Source of the DNA: Falsirhodobacter sp051195255
GTDB lineage: Bacteria; Pseudomonadota; Alphaproteobacteria; Rhodobacterales; Rhodobacteraceae
Direction of reading: 5' to 3'
DNA: 64,000 nt
Assembly (NCBI RefSeq): GCF_051195255.1
Contig: NZ_JBNJLK010000005.1
Coordinates: 1 to 64,000, forward strand
Shown: positions 53,793-62,171 of the stretch, piece by piece
Layout: the number at the start of each line of letters is the position of its first letter
Numbering within the stretch: the first letter of the stretch is position 1
Position numbers and translations under genes: made by a program
The notes under the pieces: model-generated
Databases searched by the model: none
What the model was told of the DNA's origin: nothing
The model's input: the letters and a program-made list of their open reading frames with translations, nothing else

Positions 53793-55297
53793 TGCCCCGC
53801 CTGCGCAGCCTTCCCCTTCTGATCTGGATGGGTGCGATCGGCGCGCTGGCCATGTATGTGCCCGCCGCCCATGCGCTGGTGCGGGGGGAGATGCCGATCT
53901 CGCGCGCATTCTTTTATGCCGGCACGCTGTTTCTGGTGGTTCTGGCCATGCTGGCCATCGCGACCGCGCAGCGGCGGCCGAACGACGTGGCGCGGGCGCA
54001 TCTGGCGGCCATCGTCACCGCCTATCTGGTCATGCCGGTGATGTTCGCGGTGCCCTTCCGCTGGTCGGTGCCGGACACCAGCTTCCTGAACGCCTGGTTC
54101 GAGATGCTGTCCTCGTTCACGACAACGGGGGCGACGCTGTACGAGATGCCCGGTCGCCTGTCCGAGACCCTGCACCTGTGGCGGGCGATCGTGGGCTGGC
54201 TGGGCGGGTTCTTCGTGCTGCTGACGGCCGTGGCGATCATGGGGCCGATGAACCTGGGCGGGACCGAGGTGATTTCGGGCCGTCCGCCCGGCCGCCCGAA
54301 CCTCGGCGCGTGGATCGAAGTGGCGGATGCGGATGAACGCATCGTCCATCACGCCCAAACTATCTTTCCCGTCTATGCCGGACTGACCCTGGTCCTGTGG
54401 GTTCTTCTTCTGGTGTCGGGGGAGCCGGGGATCTATGCCTTGTCCTATGCGATGGGGACACTGTCCACCTCGGGCATCGCGCCCGGACCGGGATTCGCGC
54501 ATCAGCCCAACCTGCATCTGGGCGAGCTGTTCGTGTTCGTGTTCTTCGCCGTGGCGATCAGCCGGCGCTTCGTGCCGGGGATGGCGCTGATGGACCGGTC
54601 CTATCGCCTGCGGGACAATCCCGAGATCCAGTTCGCGGCGCTTCTGATGCTGACGGCGCCGACGGCGCTGATCCTGCGCCACTGGCTGGGCAATGTGGAT
54701 TACACGGGTGGGCTGGTGGATTTCGCGCAGGCCTTGTGGGGCAGCCTTTTCACCACGCTCAGCTTCATGACGACGACGGGGTACGTGTCCGGCGGGTGGG
54801 ACGTGACGCGCGGCTGGTCGGGGCTGGACAGTTCAGGGTTGATCCTGCTGGGGCTGGCGACCGTGGGGGGCGGCGTGGGCACTGCGGCGGGGGGCGTGAC
54901 CCTGCTGCGCGTTTATGCCCTGTACCGCCATGCGCAGCGGGAAATGCAGCGGATCGTGCATCCGTCCTCCATCGGCGGGGGCGGGGCGGTGGCCCGGCGC
55001 ATCCGCAATGATGGGGCCTATGTGGCGTGGATCTTCATCATGCTGTTTGGCCTGACGGCGGCCGTGGCCATGCTGGCGCTGGCCTTGACCGGAATGGCGT
55101 TCGAACCCGCGCTGATCCTGTCCATGTCGGCGCTGAGCACGACGGGGCCGCTCGCTTCCGTCGCGGGGGAGGTGCCGATTTCCTGGGCCGCGCAGGGCAG
55201 CGCCGCCAAGATCATCCTTGGGGTGGCGATGATCCTGGGGCGTGTTGAAACCCTTGCCGTGCTGGCCTTGCTCACCCCCGCCACCTGGCGGCGTTAA
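53792..55297 (+). CDS. trkH: Trk potassium uptake membrane protein TrkH
   Basis: Pore-forming subunit of the Trk potassium transporter, 501 residues with about ten helices. The four selectivity-filter-like loops are partly visible as SSFTTTGATLYEMPG, GTLSTSGIAPGPGF, LSFMTTTGYVSGG and SALSTTGPLASVAG. The start TGATG overlaps the trkA stop by one base. A 109-bp gap to hfq follows, without a clear terminator. Confidence 0.94.
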   Translation: MPRLRSLPLLIWMGAIGALAMYVPAAHALVRGEMPISRAFFYAGTLFLVVLAMLAIATAQRRPNDVARAHLAAIVTAYLVMPVMFAVPFRWSVPDTSFLNAWFEMLSSFTTTGATLYEMPGRLSETLHLWRAIVGWLGGFFVLLTAVAIMGPMNLGGTEVISGRPPGRPNLGAWIEVADADERIVHHAQTIFPVYAGLTLVLWVLLLVSGEPGIYALSYAMGTLSTSGIAPGPGFAHQPNLHLGELFVFVFFAVAISRRFVPGMALMDRSYRLRDNPEIQFAALLMLTAPTALILRHWLGNVDYTGGLVDFAQALWGSLFTTLSFMTTTGYVSGGWDVTRGWSGLDSSGLILLGLATVGGGVGTAAGGVTLLRVYALYRHAQREMQRIVHPSSIGGGGAVARRIRNDGAYVAWIFIMLFGLTAAVAMLALALTGMAFEPALILSMSALSTTGPLASVAGEVPISWAAQGSAAKIILGVAMILGRVETLAVLALLTPATWRR

Positions 55298-55406
55298 CCT
55301 TTTTTGGGTCTGGAATATCATCAGGTTCCGCATCATATTATGAGTTGCTTCCGGACCAGGGCCGGAGGGAAGAGGGCAAAAACAATAATGATAAGGCAAA
55401 GCACGA

Positions 55407-55640
55407 ATGGCCGCTGATAAGCAGAACCTCCAGGATGCCTTCCTGAACCACGTCCGCAAAGCCAAGGTTCCTGTCACGATCTTCCTGATCAACGGGGTCA
55501 AGTTGCAGGGCGTCATCACCTGGTTCGACAATTTCTGCGTTCTCCTGCGTCGGGATGGACAATCGCAGCTTGTCTACAAGCACGCGATTTCGACGATCAT
55601 GCCGGGCGCGCCCATCAACCTTTATGAAGGTGAAGACTGA
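55407..55640 (+). CDS. hfq: RNA chaperone Hfq
   Basis: Hexameric Sm-like RNA chaperone for small-RNA regulation. The 77 residues include Sm1 (VTIFLINGVKLQGVITWFDN) and Sm2 (YKHAISTIMP), with the short C-terminus typical of alphaproteobacteria. The ribosome-binding site AAGGCAAAG is about ten bases from the ATG. The tail of hfq carries AAGGTGAAGA, which fits a ribosome-binding site for the next gene, hflX. The hfq-hflX pair is conserved in proteobacteria. Confidence 0.96.
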   Translation: MAADKQNLQDAFLNHVRKAKVPVTIFLINGVKLQGVITWFDNFCVLLRRDGQSQLVYKHAISTIMPGAPINLYEGED

Positions 55641-56926
55641 TTTCGGAACAAGATCTCCACACCACCGAGGCGGCGCCGACGCGCGCCTATGTCCTTCACC
55701 CCGACATGAAGGCGCAGCGCACGCGGCGTCTTCCGGAACATGGGCTGGCCGAGGCGGTGGCGCTGGCCGCCGCCTTGCCGGGATTGGACGTCGTGGGGGC
55801 CGATGTGGTGCGGGTGTCCAAGGCGACGCCGGCCACCCTGTTCGGGTCCGGCAAGGTCGAGGAACTGGCCCAGCGGCTGAAGGCCGAAGAGGTGGATCTG
55901 GTGCTGGTGGACGGCCCCGTGACACCGGTGCAGCAGCGCAATCTGGAAAAGGAATGGGGGGTCAAGCTTCTGGACCGGACCGGCCTGATCCTGGAAATCT
56001 TCGCCGACCGCGCGCGCACCAATGAAGGCGTGCTGCAGGTGGAACTGGCGGCGCTGTCCTATCAGCGGACGCGGCTGGTGCGCGCCTGGACCCACCTTGA
56101 ACGCCAGCGCGGCGGATTCGGCTTTGTCGGCGGCCCTGGCGAGACGCAGATCGAGGCCGACCGACGCGCCATCGACGACCAGATGATCCGCTTGCGGCGG
56201 CAGCTGGACAAGGTGGTGCGGACGCGCGAGCTGCATCGCGCGGCGCGGCGCAAGGTGCCGTTCCCGATCGTGGCGCTGGTGGGCTATACCAACGCCGGCA
56301 AGTCCAGCCTGTTCAACCGCATGACAGGGGCGGAGGTTCTGGCCAAGGACATGCTGTTCGCCACGCTGGACCCGACCATGCGTGCGGTGGAGCTTCCGAC
56401 CGGGTTCAACATCATCCTGTCGGACACGGTGGGCTTCATCTCGGACTTGCCGACGCAGTTGGTGGCCGCCTTCCGCGCCACGCTGGAGGAGGTGCTGGAG
56501 GCCGACCTGATCCTGCATGTCCGGGACATCGCGCATCCCGAAAGCGCCGAACAGGCGGCCGATGTGGGTGACATCCTGGACAGTTTGGGTGTCAACCCGG
56601 CCGTTCCGATGTACGAGGTGTGGAACAAGCTGGACCTTGTCGATGACACCGCGCGTGCGGCCATTCTGGACCGTGGCCGGTCGGATCGGGTCTTCCCGAT
56701 CTCTGCCCTGACGGGGGAAGGGTTGCCAGCGCTGATCGAGGCGATGACGACGGCGCTGGACGACGAACGCCACGTGGAAACGGTGCTGCTGTCCTTTGCC
56801 GAAGGGCGCAAGCGGGCCTGGCTGCACGAACAGGGCGTGGTGGAGGAGGATACCGCCACCGAGGACGGGCACCGTCTGACGCTGCGCTGGTCGGCGCGCC
56901 AACGGGCCCGTTTCTCGGAGCTCTAG
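55637..56926 (+). CDS. hflX: Ribosome-associated GTPase HflX
   Basis: GTPase that splits stalled or heat-damaged 70S ribosomes. The N-terminal HflX domain has GKVEELAQRLKAEEVDLVLV and ERQRGGFGFVGGPGETQIE. The G domain has G1 GYTNAGKSS, G3 DTVGFISDLPTQLV and G4 NKLD. The first ATG, at 55706, has no ribosome-binding site, and the in-frame sequence before it encodes TRAYVLHPD, which I recall as conserved in the family. I therefore place the start at CTG 55637 (ATT 55640 is the alternative), overlapping the hfq stop and six bases after AAGGTG, giving 429 residues. Confidence 0.88.
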   Translation: MISEQDLHTTEAAPTRAYVLHPDMKAQRTRRLPEHGLAEAVALAAALPGLDVVGADVVRVSKATPATLFGSGKVEELAQRLKAEEVDLVLVDGPVTPVQQRNLEKEWGVKLLDRTGLILEIFADRARTNEGVLQVELAALSYQRTRLVRAWTHLERQRGGFGFVGGPGETQIEADRRAIDDQMIRLRRQLDKVVRTRELHRAARRKVPFPIVALVGYTNAGKSSLFNRMTGAEVLAKDMLFATLDPTMRAVELPTGFNIILSDTVGFISDLPTQLVAAFRATLEEVLEADLILHVRDIAHPESAEQAADVGDILDSLGVNPAVPMYEVWNKLDLVDDTARAAILDRGRSDRVFPISALTGEGLPALIEAMTTALDDERHVETVLLSFAEGRKRAWLHEQGVVEEDTATEDGHRLTLRWSARQRARFSEL

Positions 56927-58890
56927 ACTTCCTCGATCGTGACGATGGATGAGGGGATCGCCAATTCCCGCATCTGCTCCTCATACCCCTCGGATGTGCG
57001 CAACCGTTCCAGCTTCGCGGCGTACCGCTCGCGGATCATGGCCTCGGCCGCGGCCACGGCCGGGTCCTGCCGCAGCGTTGCCATCAGGGTAGCCAGACGA
57101 TCCGCATGGCGCGTGGCGCTCTTGTCTTCGACCTCGTTCCGGTCGAAGCGGCGGAAATAGTCGATGTTGTACTTGTCGTGATTGTTCAGAACGTCGCCCC
57201 GCAGGCGGCGCATCAGGTATTCCTCATGCGTTTTGACGCCGTAATGGTTCACCTGCGCGAAATCGTAGCCCTTGCTTTGCCGGGTCTGGCGCCAGGTCAT
57301 GATGTTGCCATCGATCGGCTTGGCCGAGCCGTTGATCCACGGAAGGCCGCGCGGGTTCGGCTTCTTTTTCTCGGCCCGGGGGCGGTGGATGGCGAGACGC
57401 AGGTAATCCTCTTTCCGGAACAGGGTCTTGACGCCGTAGCCGGGGTTGAAGTCATCGTTCGCGGCGCGGGTCAGGCGCTGCGTCACGGGTTCCGGCCCGT
57501 AATGCGGGATGTGGGAGGATCCGAAGAAGCGCCACGTGACCGCCATGGCGTCCGTGTCGGTCTCCTTCATCAGGTCGATCAGGCTGTTGACGTCGCCGCC
57601 TTCGGTCTTGATCGTCAGGAATTCGTCGAAATCCATCACCATGATGTAGTCGGAGGACTTTACCAGCGGATGCCCGGTGGCGCGTTTCAGCGCACGCGAC
57701 TGGGGCGGCAGTTCCCGCATGGGGCCGTTTTCCATGCGCGTCACCAGCCCTAGGGCGGCCAGCGCGTCCAGCATCTCATCCGTGCCGTCGGTGCAGTCGT
57801 TGGTGTAGGCGAGGATGTCGGTGAAGCCCAGAAGGTGGTGATAGGCCACCCATTCCAGAACATAGGGGCCTTCGTCCTTGGCCATCGTGACGAGCGTGAT
57901 GCGCCCGTATTTCGAAGCGTTCGGCCCGTCGGGCAGCGCCGCCTTGCGGGCGTCCAGATCGTTCAGGAAGGCGTCCGGGTCCAGCTTGACGGTGGCCTTG
58001 CGTTCGGCCTGTTCCTTTTCGTCCTTGGCCTCGCGCGGTTTCTTTTCCTTCGGCGCCGGGGCGGGCAGGCTGTCGTAATCGGCCAGATCATGGTCGATCA
58101 GGTAGGTGCCCAGCCAGCTGGTCGCCGGGGGCAGGCCGCCCGGCATGCCGCCGGTGTATTTGCGCAGCCAGCGGGAATAAAGGTGCACCGACAGGCTGCC
58201 CTCACGCTCCAACTGTTCTTCAAGGCGTTCGCGTTCCGGCGGCTTCACAAGGCGCTTGCGGTCGTTGAAGGCGACGGGGAAGAAGGTGTTGGTGGGCTGG
58301 GCCTTCGCGATCTCTCCGCTGTCTTGGGCGAACCAGGTCAGCGCTTCGGGGCCGGTGGAGCCCCAGGACAGGCTTTCCAGACGCACGGCGACGCCTTCGG
58401 ACCGCTTCTGTTCCAGTTCGCGCCGGAACTTGCCCTTGGACCATGGGGGGATCGGGAAGTCGGCCGTCAGGAAGTCCATCATGGCTTTCAGGGTCTGCGA
58501 GTCCGCGGGCAGGCCCATGATGGCGTTGCCCAGAAGCAGGCGGTCCTCACGCTCGTGCCCGATGAACCAGCGCAGGTCGGCGGGGAAGGGTTGCAGGGCG
58601 ATCACGTCGGTGTCGGCCCAGACATTGCCTTCCTGCGCGATCATGCGCACGCGGAACACGTCGGCGTGGATGGCAGGGCTTTGGGCCTTGTCGTGCATCA
58701 GGATGCGGTCGGTGTCCCACACCTCGCGCGCGTTCACGACATGCGCGCCTTCGGGCACGTTCGGCACGTCCTCATAGGTGTAGAGGGTGTAGTCGTGGCC
58801 CAGCCGAAGGAAGGATTTTATCGAGGCGATTTCCATCCATGACAAGGGGCCACCGATCCAAAGCGATCCGATCCGTGCGCGTTCCGTCAT
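56923..58890 (-). CDS. Two-domain glycosyltransferase (GT32-like plus GT2/GT92-like)
   Basis: A 655-residue protein with two apparent transferase domains. The N-terminal part (about 1-270) resembles capsule-type or GT32 sugar transferases, with a DxD in NVWADTDVIALQPF (93-95). A charged linker (about 277-305) follows. The C-terminal part (about 329-600) matches Glyco_tranf_2_4/GT92-like proteins, with TLVTMAKDEGPYVLEWVAYH and VMDFDEFL (420-424). No signal peptide or membrane helix is seen, so it is probably cytoplasmic. Donor and acceptor are unknown. ATG 58890 follows GGAAGGATGTC. Its TAG shares CTAG with the hflX stop. Confidence 0.75.
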   Translation of the reverse strand: MTERARIGSLWIGGPLSWMEIASIKSFLRLGHDYTLYTYEDVPNVPEGAHVVNAREVWDTDRILMHDKAQSPAIHADVFRVRMIAQEGNVWADTDVIALQPFPADLRWFIGHEREDRLLLGNAIMGLPADSQTLKAMMDFLTADFPIPPWSKGKFRRELEQKRSEGVAVRLESLSWGSTGPEALTWFAQDSGEIAKAQPTNTFFPVAFNDRKRLVKPPERERLEEQLEREGSLSVHLYSRWLRKYTGGMPGGLPPATSWLGTYLIDHDLADYDSLPAPAPKEKKPREAKDEKEQAERKATVKLDPDAFLNDLDARKAALPDGPNASKYGRITLVTMAKDEGPYVLEWVAYHHLLGFTDILAYTNDCTDGTDEMLDALAALGLVTRMENGPMRELPPQSRALKRATGHPLVKSSDYIMVMDFDEFLTIKTEGGDVNSLIDLMKETDTDAMAVTWRFFGSSHIPHYGPEPVTQRLTRAANDDFNPGYGVKTLFRKEDYLRLAIHRPRAEKKKPNPRGLPWINGSAKPIDGNIMTWRQTRQSKGYDFAQVNHYGVKTHEEYLMRRLRGDVLNNHDKYNIDYFRRFDRNEVEDKSATRHADRLATLMATLRQDPAVAAAEAMIRERYAAKLERLRTSEGYEEQMRELAIPSSIVTIEEV

Positions 58891-58921
58891 GACATCCTTC
58901 CCTGGCCCGGTCCTGCACGAT

Positions 58922-58950
58922 GATTGGACGCTGGGCCCCCGCACTGTCAA
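58922..58950 (-). promoter_or_regulatory. Candidate promoter of the two-domain glycosyltransferase
   Basis: A consensus -35 TTGACA (58950-58945, minus strand) is followed after 17 bases by CCAATC (58927-58922), a poor -10. It lies between the tig terminator and ATG 58890, so the gene is probably transcribed alone. Confidence 0.35.
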
Positions 58951-59001
58951 GGCGTGAACGGCCGCTTTGGGACAATCGCGGCCTGCAACCGCCGACGGCA
59001 C

Positions 59002-59032
59002 AAAAGAAAAGAGCCGCCCCGAAGGGCGGCTC
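59002..59032 (-). terminator. tig intrinsic terminator
   Basis: On the minus strand GAGCCGCCC and GGGCGGCTC form a 9-bp stem closed by a TTCG tetraloop, followed by TTTTCTTTT. It starts 22 bases after the tig stop codon. Confidence 0.9.
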
Positions 59033-59054
59033 CCGCATCCGATCCGGAAGGAAA

Positions 59055-60389
59055 TCAGATCTCGTCGAGCGCGTCGATCGCGGTCTGAAGCTCTTCTTTC
59101 GAGACTTCCTTGTCCGTCACGGTTGCGCCGGACACGATGTGATCGACGACCTTGTCTTCGAACAGCGGCGCGCGCAGCTGCTGCTGCATCTGCGGGTTCT
59201 TCTGCACGAACTCGAAGAAGGCACGTTCCTGGCCGGGGTACTGGCGGGCCTGGTTCAGGACGGCTTGCGTCATTTCCTGATCCGTCACCTGCACGTCGGC
59301 CTTGCGGCCGATCTCGGCCAGCAGCAGGCCCAGACGCACGCGGCGGACGGCCAGCTTCTGATGCTCGTCCGTCGGCTCGATGCTGCCGTGGTTGTGGTCG
59401 TGATCGTCCGGATGCTCTTCATGATACAGCTGGTGGGCGATCTGGCCGGCTTCGGCTTCGACCAGCGACGGGGGAAGGTCGAAGCTGACCATGCCGTCCA
59501 GCTGGTCCAGCAGGGCGCGCTTCATGACGGCGCGCGAGGCACCGGCGTATTCCGCTTCCAGACGGCCCGAGATCTGGGCCTTCAGGGCGGCCAGGTCTTC
59601 CGCGCCGTATTTCTTGGCCAGCTCGTCGTTCAGTTCGGCTTCGGCCGGGGCCTTGACGGCCTTCACCTTGCACTCGAACAGGGCTTCCTTGCCGGCCAGG
59701 TGCGAGGCGCCGTAGTTCTCGGGGAAGGTGACCTTCACCTCGACGTCGTCATCGGCCTTGGCACCGACCAACTGCTCTTCAAAACCCGGGATGAACGAGC
59801 CCGAGCCGAGAACGAGCGGATAGTCCTCGGCGGTGCCGCCTTCGAACACTTCGCCGTCGACCGAACCCTTGAAGTCGATCACGATCTGGTCGCCGTCCTT
59901 GGCCTTGGAGCCTTTCTTGCGATCCGCGAAGGTCTGGGCCGAGGAGGCCAGGTTCTTCAGCGCTTCGTCGACGGCCGAATCATCGGCCTTCACGACCAGA
60001 CGCTCCAGCGTGACGGAGGAGGTGTCGAGGTCCGGGATCTCCGGCAGGGCCTCGTAGGTCATTTCGACCACGACGTCCTGACCTTCCTTCCACTCCTCGC
60101 CGCCGACCATCTTGACGTCGGGCTGCAGGGCGGGGCGGTCGCCGGTCTTTTCGAAGTGATCCTTCATCGCGCCGTCGATGGCGTCCTGCATGGCATCGCC
60201 GAGGATGCGCGGGCCGAACTGCTTTTTCAGCATGGCCATCGGGACCTTGCCCTTGCGGAAGCCCTTCATCTCGATCTCGGGCTGCGCCTCGATCAGCTTT
60301 TCCTGCACCTTGGCGTCAAGGTCGGCCGCCGGAACGGTGATCGTGTAGCTGCGTTTCAGACCTTCGTTCAGGGTCTCGGTGACCTGCAT
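59055..60389 (-). CDS. tig: Trigger factor
   Basis: Ribosome-bound chaperone and peptidyl-prolyl isomerase. The 444 residues have the N-terminal ribosome-binding domain with GFRKGKVPMAMLKKQFG, an FKBP-type PPIase domain (GDQIVIDFKGSVDGEVFEGG), and a helical C-terminal chaperone domain containing a His/Asp-rich stretch (EEHPDDHDHNHG). ATG 60389 follows GAAGGACGATCAC. The open frame continues upstream only through a tRNA-Leu gene and is therefore not coding there. The tRNA 3' end is 25 bases before the start. Confidence 0.95.
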   Translation of the reverse strand: MQVTETLNEGLKRSYTITVPAADLDAKVQEKLIEAQPEIEMKGFRKGKVPMAMLKKQFGPRILGDAMQDAIDGAMKDHFEKTGDRPALQPDVKMVGGEEWKEGQDVVVEMTYEALPEIPDLDTSSVTLERLVVKADDSAVDEALKNLASSAQTFADRKKGSKAKDGDQIVIDFKGSVDGEVFEGGTAEDYPLVLGSGSFIPGFEEQLVGAKADDDVEVKVTFPENYGASHLAGKEALFECKVKAVKAPAEAELNDELAKKYGAEDLAALKAQISGRLEAEYAGASRAVMKRALLDQLDGMVSFDLPPSLVEAEAGQIAHQLYHEEHPDDHDHNHGSIEPTDEHQKLAVRRVRLGLLLAEIGRKADVQVTDQEMTQAVLNQARQYPGQERAFFEFVQKNPQMQQQLRAPLFEDKVVDHIVSGATVTDKEVSKEELQTAIDALDEI

Positions 60390-60414
60390 GTGATCGTCCT
60401 TCTCAAACCTTTTG

Positions 60415-60499
60415 TGGTGCGGGTGGAGGGACTTGAACCCCCACGCCTTGCGGCGCCAGAACCTAAATCTGGTGCGTCTACCAATTTCGCCACACCCGC
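60415..60499 (-). tRNA. tRNA-Leu (anticodon UAG)
   Basis: An 85-base gene on the minus strand: acceptor GCGGGTG pairs with CACCCGC, followed by A73 and an encoded CCA. The anticodon arm is CCAGA-TTTAGGT-TCTGG, anticodon TAG, reading CUA and by wobble other CUN codons. The long variable arm (GCGCCGCAAGGCGT region) and the T arm GGGGGTTCAAGTCCCTC identify a class II leucine tRNA. It lies directly upstream of tig on the same strand and may share its transcript. Confidence 0.95.
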
Positions 60500-60508
60500 A
60501 AACCGTCA

Positions 60509-60528
60509 GGCCGCCCGGATGGGCGGCC
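60509..60528 (-). terminator. Stem-loop between nnr and tRNA-Leu, weak terminator
   Basis: GGCCGCCC and GGGCGGCC form a perfect 8-bp stem with a four-base loop. The sequence after it on the minus strand (TGACGGTTTG) has only a short T-run, so termination would be inefficient or Rho-assisted. It may separate nnr from the tRNA-Leu/tig unit. Confidence 0.4.
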
Positions 60529-60582
60529 CGCTGTCCGCAGCCTTCTAGCAAAGCGCATGCGCGGATGCGAGAGCAAAAAGCG

Positions 60583-62019
60583 TCACATGCCCAGCTTGCG
60601 GAAGACCTTTGGCAGGAGGTTGGGAAGATCCTCGGCGATCAGTCCAGGTCCGAACTGGCGCGCGCATTCGATGTGCAGCCAAGCGCCGGTTTCGGCGGCG
60701 TCGAACGGAAACCAGCCGCGCGCCAGCAGGCCCGTGATCATGCCCGCCAGAACATCGCCGGCGCCGGCCGTGGCCAGCCACGGGGCCGAACGGTCGTGAG
60801 AGGCGTGGACCAGCACCGTGCGGCCTGACGGATCGGCGATGACCGTGTCATGTCCCTTCAGCAGCACCGTGCAGTTGGCGCGACGGGCCGCGGCGCGCAC
60901 GGCCTCCGGCTTGGACATGGGCCCGTCAGGTGGGGCCGTCTGCAGGGCTTGGGCGAGATCGGGAAACAGGCGGGAAAACTCGCCAAGGTGGGGGGTGAGG
61001 ACGCAATCCGGGTGCAGGTCCGTCATGTCGGCGGCCAACGCGGTCAGCGCGTCGGCGTCCAGCACGGTGTAACGCCTTGCCCGCAGGGCCGCGGGCAGGA
61101 GGGCCTTCGCACGCTCCACCCCCAGGCCGGGGCCGAGGCAGAGGGCGTTGATCCGCTCGTCGTGAAGCATGCCCTCCAGCGTCTGGGGATCGTCCGCAGG
61201 GCGCAGCATGATCGCGTCCAGCCCCGCGGCATGTTCCGGAATGGCCGGGGCGGGCGGGGCCAGCGTCACCAACCCTGCGCCGATCCGCAATGCGGCGCGC
61301 GCCGACATCCGTGCTGCGCCGCCATGACCAGGCAGGCCGCAGACCACCAGCGCATGGCCATAGTCGAACTTGTGGCCGCCGGATTTGCGCAGGGCGGCGA
61401 GGTCGGGTTGACCCAGATGCAGATCGGCCGTGACGGGCAGGCCAAGGTCGACGACATGAAGGTGGCCGGTGAGGTCCGGCCCCTCGGCCAGGTAATGGCC
61501 GGGCTTGGCTGTGTGGAAGGTGACGGTCAGGTCGGCCCTGATCCTTGGCACGACGGCGTGGCCGGTGTCCGTGTCCAGGCCTGTGGGGATGTCGATCGCG
61601 ACGATGCGGGCGGAAGGACACTCGATCGGAAGCGGGCGGGGGTGGCCGATGCCCAGAAGGGCGTCGATGACCAGTTCGGGCTGGTCGACCGGGGTGCTGG
61701 TGACCTGCGCCTGCTTGGCCTGCGCCTCGGCGGTGCGTGGGGGTGCGAGGGGCCTAACCCCTACCGGCCAGCCGAGTTCGTGAAGAAGGCGGGCTACGAC
61801 ATAGCCGTCGCCGCCGTTGTTTCCGGGACCGCAGAGAACCAGCGTGCGAGGTGGAGTGAGGGCGTATTCCGGCCAGTGCGCCAGGATGGCCCCCACCACG
61901 GCATGACCGGCGCGTTCCATGAGGTCCGCCGGTTCTGCCTGTCCTGAGGCGAAAGCGGCGGCTTCCATGCTTCTGATTTGGGCAGAAGTGCAAAGTGCGG
62001 TCCGGGTTTCGTGGCCCAT
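60583..62019 (-). CDS. nnr: Bifunctional NAD(P)H-hydrate epimerase / ADP-dependent dehydratase
   Basis: Repairs hydrated NAD(P)H: the N-terminal YjeF_N domain epimerises NAD(P)HX and the C-terminal ribokinase-like domain dehydrates it. In 478 residues the N-terminal half has CGPGNNGGDGYVVARLL and VIDALLGIG; the C-terminal half has LGPGLGVERAK, the VLDADALTALA strand and the anion-hole motif TAGAGDVLAGMITGLL. ATG 62019 is chosen for AGGA eight bases upstream; ATG 62034 has no ribosome-binding site. It diverges from glnB. Confidence 0.93.
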   Translation of the reverse strand: MGHETRTALCTSAQIRSMEAAAFASGQAEPADLMERAGHAVVGAILAHWPEYALTPPRTLVLCGPGNNGGDGYVVARLLHELGWPVGVRPLAPPRTAEAQAKQAQVTSTPVDQPELVIDALLGIGHPRPLPIECPSARIVAIDIPTGLDTDTGHAVVPRIRADLTVTFHTAKPGHYLAEGPDLTGHLHVVDLGLPVTADLHLGQPDLAALRKSGGHKFDYGHALVVCGLPGHGGAARMSARAALRIGAGLVTLAPPAPAIPEHAAGLDAIMLRPADDPQTLEGMLHDERINALCLGPGLGVERAKALLPAALRARRYTVLDADALTALAADMTDLHPDCVLTPHLGEFSRLFPDLAQALQTAPPDGPMSKPEAVRAAARRANCTVLLKGHDTVIADPSGRTVLVHASHDRSAPWLATAGAGDVLAGMITGLLARGWFPFDAAETGAWLHIECARQFGPGLIAEDLPNLLPKVFRKLGM

Positions 62020-62040
62020 GTTGACATCCTGCATGTTTTT

Positions 62041-62070
62041 TGTGCGCGACGCCGCATGATTGTGCGGTGC
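62041..62070. promoter_or_regulatory. Repeats upstream of glnB, candidate NtrC-binding region
   Basis: TGTGCG occurs at 62041-62046 and again at 62061-62066, exactly 20 bases (two helical turns) apart. The second copy is part of the inverted repeat CCGCA (62052-62056) / TGCGG (62063-62067). It lies about 100 bases upstream of glnB in the glnB/nnr divergent gap, where an enhancer-type site for NtrC would be expected. No consensus match is claimed. Confidence 0.3.
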
Positions 62071-62171
62071 CGTCAGGTTTTCCAGCTTCTCGGCGGCCGT
62101 TACACTCTCGACAATTGTCCCTGCGCTGCGAAAGTGGTCAGAGACGGAAAACGAGAGCGGAGAGTCGGCCG

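Noticed and set aside
60390..60551. A 54-residue N-terminal extension of trigger factor.
   Set aside because: The frame passes through the tRNA-Leu gene, and a good ribosome-binding site marks ATG 60389.
62040..62171. A 44-residue N-terminal extension of GlnB.
   Set aside because: PII proteins start at MKKVEAIIKP; the extension is Arg/Ser-rich, overlaps the presumed promoter and lacks a ribosome-binding site.
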